A DNA stretch of 64,000 nucleotides from Pseudomonas corrugata (GTDB lineage Bacteria > Pseudomonadota > Gammaproteobacteria > Pseudomonadales > Pseudomonadaceae): positions 124,001-188,000 of the forward strand of contig NZ_LHVK01000015.1 of NCBI RefSeq assembly GCF_001269905.1, written 5' to 3'. The position numbers were made by a program, and so were the translations under genes. This document shows, one piece after another, positions 37,172 through 43,485 of this stretch. Numbering within the stretch: the first letter of the stretch is position 1; the number at the start of each line of letters is the position of its first letter. The notes below the pieces were generated by a model. That model was not told where the DNA came from, did no database searches, and saw nothing but the letters and a program-made list of their open reading frames with translations.

Positions 37172-37187
37172 TGGCACAGATCTCGCT
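37172..37187 (+). promoter_or_regulatory. Sigma-54 (-24/-12) promoter of nasA
   Basis: TTGGCACAGATCTCGCTT: GG (37173-37174) and GC (37185-37186) are ten bases apart. One mismatch occurs in the -12 box (TCGC for TTGC). The predicted start is near 37198, just five bases before leader hairpin P1. Confidence 0.7.
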
Positions 37188-37202
37188 TAAGCATCCCCAC
37201 AG

Positions 37203-37288
37203 GTAACCAACGGCGGTTGCCCCACCTACGACAAAGACGTCGCACACCCTTCTTGCCTCGCTGGCAATCCGGGTTGCGGCGTTTTTTT
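37203..37288 (+). promoter_or_regulatory. ANTAR (NasT) target leader and terminator before nasA
   Basis: P1: GTAACC-[AACGGC]-GGTTGC (37203-37220). P2: CGAC-[AAAGAC]-GTCG (37229-37242). Both loops have A1 and G4. An intrinsic terminator follows: CGTCGCA (37238-37244) pairs with TGCGGCG (37275-37281), CCC with GGG, and an inner TTGCC/GGCAA hairpin. Seven T follow (37282-37288). The 3' arm of P2 is part of the terminator's 5' arm, so the two folds exclude each other. Confidence 0.75.
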
Positions 37289-37382
37289 GTTTTGGCTCTT
37301 CGGGGCCGGTGGTGCGACCACAGACGGCGCACTGCTCTGAGCACTGACTCATTTCTCGAGACTTTTACAGCTGAGGTGCGCG

Positions 37383-38594
37383 ATGAATTCAAGCTTCTGG
37401 AAATCCGGCCACACCCCGACCCTGTTCGCGGCCTTCCTCTATTTCGACCTGAGTTTCATGGTCTGGTACCTCCTCGGGCCCCTGGCGGTGCAAATTGCCA
37501 CGGACTTGCATCTGACTACCCAGCAGCGAGGCCTGATGGTGGCGACACCGATCCTGGCCGGCGCCGTATTGCGCCTGTTCATGGGCCTGCTGGCCGACCG
37601 GACTTCACCGAAAACCGCCGGCATGGTGGGTCAGGTGATCGTGATCTGCGCGCTGTTCTGCGCCTGGAAACTGGGCATCCACAGCTACGAGCAGGCACTG
37701 CTGCTGGGCCTGTTCCTGGGCATGGCCGGTGCGTCGTTCGCCGTCGCCCTGCCGTTGGCCTCTCAGTGGTACCCGCCGCAACACCAGGGCAAGGCCATGG
37801 GCATTGCCGGTGCCGGTAACTCGGGCACCGTGCTGGCCGCGATCTTCGCACCACTGATGGCAGCCGCCTTCGGCTGGAGCAACGTGTTCGGCTTCGCGCT
37901 GGTCCCGCTGGTTCTGACCCTGATCGCCTTCGCCTTGCTGGCTAAAAACGCTCCCGAGAGACCGAAAGCCAAATCCATGGCCGACTACCTCAAGGCTCTG
38001 GGTGACCGTGACAGCTGGTGGTTCATGTTCTTCTACAGCGTGACCTTTGGCGGCTTCATCGGCCTGGCCAGCGCGCTGCCCGGCTATTTCAACGACCAAT
38101 ATGGCCTGAGCCCGGTAACCGCCGGCTACTACACCGCAGCCTGTGTCTTCGGCGGCAGCCTGATGCGGCCGTTGGGCGGCGCCCTGGCGGACCGTTTCGG
38201 CGGCATCCGCACCTTGCTGGGCATGTACACCGTGGCGGCCATCTGCATCGCAGCGGTGGGTTTCAACTTGCCGAACTCCTACGCGGCGCTGGCGCTGTTC
38301 GTCTGCACCATGCTCGGTCTCGGTGCCGGCAACGGCGCCGTGTTCCAACTGGTGCCACAACGTTTCCGTCGCGAAATCGGCGTGATGACAGGGCTGATCG
38401 GTATGGCCGGCGGCATCGGTGGCTTTGCCCTGGCGGCGAGCATGGGCGCAATCAAGCAAAGCACTGGCAGCTACCAATTGGCGTTGTGGTTGTTCGCCAG
38501 CCTGGGCGTGCTGGCCTGGTTCGGCCTGTACGGCGTCAAGCGTCGCTGGAGAACCACCTGGGGCTCGGCAGCTGTCACTGCCGCTCGGGTATAA
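37383..38594 (+). CDS. nasA: Nitrate/nitrite transporter, MFS (NarK/NasA type)
   Basis: A 403-residue major facilitator protein with twelve predicted helices. The nitrate signature in helix 5 reads 'AGAGNSGTVLAAIFAP', and its counterpart in helix 11 reads 'GMAGGIGGFALAASMG'. Conserved arginines for the anion lie in 'GAVLRLFMGLLADR' and 'SLMRPLGGALADRFGG'. It imports nitrate for assimilation. GAGG precedes the ATG at 37383. The stop is 9 nt from the next start, so the kinase-phosphatase gene is in the same transcript. Confidence 0.94.
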   Translation: MNSSFWKSGHTPTLFAAFLYFDLSFMVWYLLGPLAVQIATDLHLTTQQRGLMVATPILAGAVLRLFMGLLADRTSPKTAGMVGQVIVICALFCAWKLGIHSYEQALLLGLFLGMAGASFAVALPLASQWYPPQHQGKAMGIAGAGNSGTVLAAIFAPLMAAAFGWSNVFGFALVPLVLTLIAFALLAKNAPERPKAKSMADYLKALGDRDSWWFMFFYSVTFGGFIGLASALPGYFNDQYGLSPVTAGYYTAACVFGGSLMRPLGGALADRFGGIRTLLGMYTVAAICIAAVGFNLPNSYAALALFVCTMLGLGAGNGAVFQLVPQRFRREIGVMTGLIGMAGGIGGFALAASMGAIKQSTGSYQLALWLFASLGVLAWFGLYGVKRRWRTTWGSAAVTAARV

Positions 38595-38603
38595 ACAGCA
38601 ACC

Positions 38604-40274
38604 ATGAGTCTGCAACTGAGCTTCGCTGAAGCCACGGCCATCGGCCCGCGAGAGGAAAACCAGGACGCCCTGCGCCTGGTCACCCCGGCCCCGGCCCTGG
38701 CCGCCAGTAAAGGCTACCTGTTCGCCATCGCCGACGGCGTGAGCCAATGCGCCGACGGTGGTCTGGCCGCCCGTTCGACCTTGCAGGCACTGGCCCTGGA
38801 TTATTACTCCACACCGCAAACCTGGGGCGTGGCCCAAGCGCTGGACCGGCTGTTGCTGGCACAGAATCGCTGGTTACAGGCCAACGGGGGCGGGCAGCCG
38901 TTGCTCACCACCGTCAGTGCCCTGGTGCTGCGAGGCCGGCGCTTCACCCTCGCCCACGTGGGCGATTGCCGGGTCTACCGCTGGCATGCAGATCATCTGC
39001 AACGGGTCAGCGAGGATCACGTCTGGGAGCAGCAGGGCATGCAACATGTGCTCAAGCGCGCCCTGGGGCTGGATCAACATTTGATTCTGGATTTCCTCGA
39101 CGGCGAACTGCGCACTGAAGAGACTTTCGTGTTGCTCAGCGATGGCGTCTGGGCGGTTCTGGGGGATACGGCCATTGCCGGCATCCTTCGGGACCAGCCG
39201 GACTTGAATCTTGCCGCCCAGACGCTGGTCAACGCCGCGCACCTGGCCGGCAGCCAGGACAACGCCAGTGCCTTGCTGGTACGGGTCGATACGCTGGGCG
39301 AAGCGAGCATCGGCGATGCGCTGATCCAACTGCAGCAATGGCCCCTCCCCCCGGCGCTGAAACCGGGCCAGGCGTTCGAGGGTTGGCAGGTCGAAAGGCT
39401 GCTCGGCCAGAGCCAGCAATCGCTGCTCTACCGGGTACACGACGGCCAGGGCCAGCCGTGGCTGCTGAAAACCTTGCCAGGACAGCTACGGGACGACAGC
39501 CGGGCCGGGCAGGCATTGCTGTCGGAAGAATGGTTTCTCAAGCGGGTCGCCGGAAGGCAGTTTCCGGAAGTTCATGGCGTTCCCCAGCGCCAGCATCTGT
39601 ATTACGTGATGCGCGAATATCCGGGCATGACCCTGGCCGAACGGTTCCACCAGGCCGGCGCCTTGCCCTTGGCTCAGTGGCTGGACCTGGCGCAACGGCT
39701 GGTGCGGGCGGTGGGCCTGCTGCATCGACGGCAGATCTACCACCGTGACATCAAGCCGGAAAACCTGCATCTGGGGGACGACGGCGAACTGCGGCTGTTG
39801 GATTTCGGGCTGGCGTACTGCCCCGGCCTGTCCGAAGACCAGGCCAACGTGTTGCCGGGTACACCCAGTTATATCGCCCCGGAAGCCTTCGGCGGTGTCG
39901 CACCGACGGCACAACAGGACTTGTATGCCGTCGGTGTGACCCTGTATTTCCTGCTGACCGGTCACTATCCCTACGGCGAAGTCGAGGCATTCCAGCGACC
40001 ACGCTTTGGCGTGCCGGTCAGTGCCAGCCGCTATCGGCCGGACCTGCCCGAATGGCTCGGACAAAGCCTGGAACGCGCTGCTGCAGCGGATCCGGACGAG
40101 CGCTTTGAGACCGCCGAGGAATGGCTGTTATTGCTGGAGCAAGGCGAGCGTCGCAGCTTGAGCGTCAGGCCCAGGCCGCTGCTGGAGCGCGAGCCGTTGA
40201 AGGTCTGGCGGACATTGGCATTGGTGTCGTTGGTGGTGAATATTGTGTTGCTGTTCCTGGTATTTCATAGCTGA
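38604..40274 (+). CDS. Bifunctional PP2C phosphatase and Ser/Thr kinase, membrane anchored
   Basis: A 556-residue fusion. The N-terminal PP2C domain (about 5-235) shows 'REENQDA', 'AIADGVSQ', 'HVGDCRVYR', 'LLSDGVW' and 'SQDNAS', the metal-binding aspartate pattern. The kinase domain (about 255-515) has the lysine in 'LLKTLPG', 'HRDIKPENLHLG', 'LLDFGLAY' and 'GTPSYIAPEA'. Its glycine loop is loose (GQSQQS). One membrane helix ends the protein ('LALVSLVVNIVLLFLVF'). It lies 9 nt after nasA and before nirB, a position conserved in P. aeruginosa. Its substrates are unknown; the location suggests it acts on nitrate uptake or reduction. Confidence 0.92.
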   Translation: MSLQLSFAEATAIGPREENQDALRLVTPAPALAASKGYLFAIADGVSQCADGGLAARSTLQALALDYYSTPQTWGVAQALDRLLLAQNRWLQANGGGQPLLTTVSALVLRGRRFTLAHVGDCRVYRWHADHLQRVSEDHVWEQQGMQHVLKRALGLDQHLILDFLDGELRTEETFVLLSDGVWAVLGDTAIAGILRDQPDLNLAAQTLVNAAHLAGSQDNASALLVRVDTLGEASIGDALIQLQQWPLPPALKPGQAFEGWQVERLLGQSQQSLLYRVHDGQGQPWLLKTLPGQLRDDSRAGQALLSEEWFLKRVAGRQFPEVHGVPQRQHLYYVMREYPGMTLAERFHQAGALPLAQWLDLAQRLVRAVGLLHRRQIYHRDIKPENLHLGDDGELRLLDFGLAYCPGLSEDQANVLPGTPSYIAPEAFGGVAPTAQQDLYAVGVTLYFLLTGHYPYGEVEAFQRPRFGVPVSASRYRPDLPEWLGQSLERAAAADPDERFETAEEWLLLLEQGERRSLSVRPRPLLEREPLKVWRTLALVSLVVNIVLLFLVFHS

Positions 40275-40288
40275 GATCCGGTCGCGCC

Positions 40289-40367
40289 CATCGCGAGCAA
40301 GCTTTGCTCCCACAGAGGATCTGCTGCCACTGGGGATCTGCTGTGGGAGCAAAGCTTGCTCGCGATG
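40289..40367. repeat. REPIN
   Basis: Inverted REP pair ('atcgcgagcaagctttgctccc' and 'gtgggagcaaagcttgctcgcg') after the kinase gene, upstream of the nirB control region. Confidence 0.87.
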
Positions 40368-40504
40368 GCGGCCTGCCTGCCACTACAAAGCTATCGTCTG
40401 CCACGCTCCATTACCGGGCGACACGCTTTGATTCGGTGCAATAAATCCCCTTCCAACACCCCCGCCCCACGCTTCCCGCAATAAATCCGTGCCTTGGAGC
40501 CACT

Positions 40505-40520
40505 TGGCACAACCACTGCA
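40505..40520 (+). promoter_or_regulatory. Sigma-54 (-24/-12) promoter of nirB
   Basis: TTGGCACAACCACTGCAT: GG (40506-40507) and GC (40518-40519) are ten bases apart. The predicted start is near 40531, giving a leader of about 187 nt. A GGTGCA half-site resembling NtrC sites lies about 70 bp upstream, which alone proves nothing. Confidence 0.7.
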
Positions 40521-40547
40521 TATCCCATCCCAACAGACATAAAGCAA

Positions 40548-40636
40548 CGCCTCCAACGATGAAGGCGGTGCTTCCCGAGAGAACGGGACCAGGACAAAGG
40601 CGTCCTCGCTAGCACACTAGCGGGACGCCTTTTTTT
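40548..40636 (+). promoter_or_regulatory. ANTAR (NasT) target leader and terminator before nirB
   Basis: P1: TCCCG-[AGAGAA]-CGGGA (40573-40588). P2: AGGAC-[AAAGGC]-GTCCT (40591-40606). Both loops have A1 and G4. A third hairpin just upstream, CGCCTCC-[AACGAT]-GAAGGCG (40548-40567, one mismatch), has the same loop pattern. The terminator follows: GGCGTCC (40599-40605) with GGACGCC (40623-40629), an inner CGCTAG-CACA-CTAGCG, then seven T. P2 and the terminator share GGC-GTCC and exclude each other. Confidence 0.78.
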
Positions 40637-40717
40637 GTTTTCGTGAAAATTGCCGAGCCAGTCCGATCGCCGTGATGAAACGTGACGAAACCGGGCCTGG
40701 GCTTGCGGAGAACCCTG

Positions 40718-43171
40718 ATGAAAAAACTCAAACTGGTGATGATCGGCAATGGCATGGCCGGGGTTCGAACCCTTGAAGAACTGCTCAAGCTGAGCAACGA
40801 GCTGTACGACATCACGGTGTTCGGCGCCGAGCCTCACACCAACTACAACCGCATCCTGCTCTCCCCCGTGCTCGCCGGCGAGCAAACCTTTGAAGAAATC
40901 GTCCTCAACGACCTGAGCTGGTACCAGGACAACCACATCAACCTGCTGCTCAACCGCAAGGTCGTGGAGATCGACCGGGTCAAGCGTCGGGTCATCGCCG
41001 AAGACGGCACTGAGGCCGAGTACGATCGCCTGCTGATCGCTACCGGCTCCACACCGTTCATCCTGCCGATTCCCGGCCACAAGCTTGACGGCGTGATCGG
41101 CTACCGTGACATCGCCGACACCCAGGCGATGATCGAAACCGCCAAGACCCACAAGCATGCCGTGGTGATCGGTGGCGGCCTGCTGGGCCTGGAAGCCGCC
41201 AATGGCCTGAAGTTGCGGGGCATGGACGTGACCGTGGTGCACCTGGGTGAATGGCTGCTGGAGCGTCAGCTGGACAAGACCAGCGGCCAACTGCTGCAAA
41301 CGGCCCTGGAAGATCGCGGCCTGAAATTCCGCCTCTGCGAGCAGACCCAGGCCCTGCACGATGCTGGCAATGGCCGGGTCGGCTCGGTGCAGTTCAAGAA
41401 CGGCGACATCATCCCCGCCGATCTGGTGGTGATGGCGGCCGGCATCCGCCCCAACGTCGAACTGGCGGAAAAATCCGGCATCCCCTGCAGCCGCGGGATC
41501 CTGGTCAACGACACCATGCAGACCTATGATCCGCGCATCTACGCTATCGGTGAATGCGCGAACCATCGCGGCACCGCCTACGGTCTGGTGGCCCCGCTGT
41601 TCGAACAGGCCAAGGTTTGCGCCAACCACCTCGCTCAACTGGGCTTCGCCACCTATAAAGGCTCGGTGACCTCGACCAAACTCAAGGTCACCGGCATTGA
41701 CCTGTTTTCCGCCGGGGACTTCATGGGCGGAGAAGGCACCGAGACCATCACCCTCTCCGACCCCATCGGCGGCGTCTACAAGAAACTGGTGATCAAGGAT
41801 GACGTGCTGGTCGGCGCCTGTCTGTACGGCGATACGGCAGATGGCGGCTGGTACTTCCGCCAGATTCGCGAGAATGCTGCCATCAGCGAGATCCGCGATC
41901 ACCTGATGTTTGGGGAGAACGCGCTGGGAGACGTAGGCCATCAGGGCCAGGACAAAGCCATGAGCATGGCCGACTCCGCTGAGGTCTGCGGCTGCAACGG
42001 CGTGTGCAAGGGCACCATCGTCAAGGCGATCCAGGAACATGGCCTGTTCAGCGTCGATGACGTAAAAAAACACACCAAGGCCGCCAGCTCCTGTGGCTCC
42101 TGCGCCGGGCTGGTCGAGCAGATTCTCATCAACACCGTCGGCGGTGCGGCAGACGTCAAACCGAAAAGCGAAAAAGCCATCTGCGGATGCAGCGACCTCA
42201 ACCACGGCCAGATCCGCCAGGCGATCCGCGACGAGCACCTGCTGACCATCGCCGGCACCATGAACTACTTGAACTGGCGCACCCCGAACGGCTGCGCCAC
42301 CTGTCGTCCGGCGCTGAACTACTATCTGATTTCCACCTGGCCCGGTGAAGCCCACGACGATCCGCAATCCCGGCTGATCAACGAACGAGCCCACGCCAAC
42401 ATCCAGAAGGACGGCACCTATTCGGTTGTCCCGCGGATGTGGGGCGGCGTGACCACGCCGTCGGAGCTGCGACGCATTGCCGACGTGGCCGACAAATACA
42501 GCGTGCCCATGGTCAAGGTCACCGGCGGCCAGCGCATCGACTTGCTGGGCATCAAGAAGCAGGACCTACCCGGTGTCTGGGCTGACCTCGACATGCCGTC
42601 CGGCCATGCCTACGGCAAATCCATCCGCACGGTGAAGACCTGTGTGGGCATTGAGTTCTGTCGCTTTGGCACGCAGAACTCCACGCAGCTGGGCATCGAA
42701 CTGGAACACGACCTGTTCAACATGTGGTCGCCGCACAAGGTAAAGCTGGCGGTCTCGGGCTGCCCTCGCAACTGCTCGGAAGCCGGCATCAAGGACGTGG
42801 GCATTATCGGTGTCGATTCCGGCTGGGAGATGTACATCGGCGGCAATGGCGGGATCAAGACAGAGGTCGCCGAGTTCTTCGTCAAGCTCAAGACCGCCGA
42901 GGAAGTGCGCGAATACAACGGTGCCTTCTTGCAGTTGTACCGCGAAGAAGCCTTCTATCTCGAACGTACCGTGCATTACATGCAGCGGGTCGGCATGGAG
43001 CACATCAAGAAAGCCGTGCTCGAAGATCCGGCGCGGCGCAAGGCCCTTCATGAGCGCCTGAAGTTTTCCCTTTCGCTGGAGCAGGACCCATGGAAACAGC
43101 GCCTGGAACAACCCCAGTTGAAGAAAGAATTTGAAGTCATCCCCGTGAAGAACCTGGAGGTGCCAGCATGA
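40718..43171 (+). CDS. nirB: Assimilatory nitrite reductase large subunit NirB
   Basis: An 817-residue enzyme that reduces nitrite to ammonium with NAD(P)H. The N-terminal FAD/NAD module (about 1-400) has 'VMIGNGMAGVRTLEELL' and 'VVIGGGLLGLEAANGLK'. Two BFD-type [2Fe-2S] segments follow ('CGCNGVCKGTIVKA' and 'CATCRPALNYY'). The sirohaem and [4Fe-4S] binding part holds 'TCVGIEFCRFG' and 'SGCPRNCSEAG'. GGAG precedes the ATG at 40718; the longer reading runs into the leader. The stop overlaps the nirD start by four bases. Confidence 0.97.
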   Translation: MKKLKLVMIGNGMAGVRTLEELLKLSNELYDITVFGAEPHTNYNRILLSPVLAGEQTFEEIVLNDLSWYQDNHINLLLNRKVVEIDRVKRRVIAEDGTEAEYDRLLIATGSTPFILPIPGHKLDGVIGYRDIADTQAMIETAKTHKHAVVIGGGLLGLEAANGLKLRGMDVTVVHLGEWLLERQLDKTSGQLLQTALEDRGLKFRLCEQTQALHDAGNGRVGSVQFKNGDIIPADLVVMAAGIRPNVELAEKSGIPCSRGILVNDTMQTYDPRIYAIGECANHRGTAYGLVAPLFEQAKVCANHLAQLGFATYKGSVTSTKLKVTGIDLFSAGDFMGGEGTETITLSDPIGGVYKKLVIKDDVLVGACLYGDTADGGWYFRQIRENAAISEIRDHLMFGENALGDVGHQGQDKAMSMADSAEVCGCNGVCKGTIVKAIQEHGLFSVDDVKKHTKAASSCGSCAGLVEQILINTVGGAADVKPKSEKAICGCSDLNHGQIRQAIRDEHLLTIAGTMNYLNWRTPNGCATCRPALNYYLISTWPGEAHDDPQSRLINERAHANIQKDGTYSVVPRMWGGVTTPSELRRIADVADKYSVPMVKVTGGQRIDLLGIKKQDLPGVWADLDMPSGHAYGKSIRTVKTCVGIEFCRFGTQNSTQLGIELEHDLFNMWSPHKVKLAVSGCPRNCSEAGIKDVGIIGVDSGWEMYIGGNGGIKTEVAEFFVKLKTAEEVREYNGAFLQLYREEAFYLERTVHYMQRVGMEHIKKAVLEDPARRKALHERLKFSLSLEQDPWKQRLEQPQLKKEFEVIPVKNLEVPA

Positions 43172-43485
43172 ACTGGCTGGATATCTGCGCGCTGGAAGAC
43201 ATCAATGCCCTGGGTTCGCGCATCATCAACGGCCCGAAGGGCGACATCGCGATTTTTCGTACCAGCGACGATGAAGTGTTCGCACTCGATGACCGCTGCC
43301 CGCACAAGGGTGGCCCGTTGTCCCAGGGCTTGATCTATGGCAAGCGCGTGGCCTGCCCGCTGCACAACTGGCAGATCGACCTGGAGACCGGCCAGGCCCA
43401 GGCGCCGGACGTGGGCTGTGCCCATCATCATTCGGCCCGGGTCGAGAATGGCCGGGTGCTGTTGGCGCTAAGGGACGCAAGCTGA
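43168..43485 (+). CDS. nirD: Nitrite reductase small subunit NirD, Rieske type
   Basis: A 105-residue Rieske-like subunit of nitrite reductase. The [2Fe-2S] ligands are present as 'CPHKGGP' (about 47) and 'CPLHNW' (about 65), so the cluster should bind. It starts within the last codons of nirB (ATGA overlap), and its stop shares one base with the nasC start (TGATG). Translation of all three is therefore coupled. Confidence 0.95.
   Translation: MNWLDICALEDINALGSRIINGPKGDIAIFRTSDDEVFALDDRCPHKGGPLSQGLIYGKRVACPLHNWQIDLETGQAQAPDVGCAHHHSARVENGRVLLALRDAS

Noticed and set aside
40391-42394. 667-codon open frame on the minus strand opposite nirB
   Set aside because: Antisense of nirB that also runs across the leader and promoter region; not plausible as a gene.
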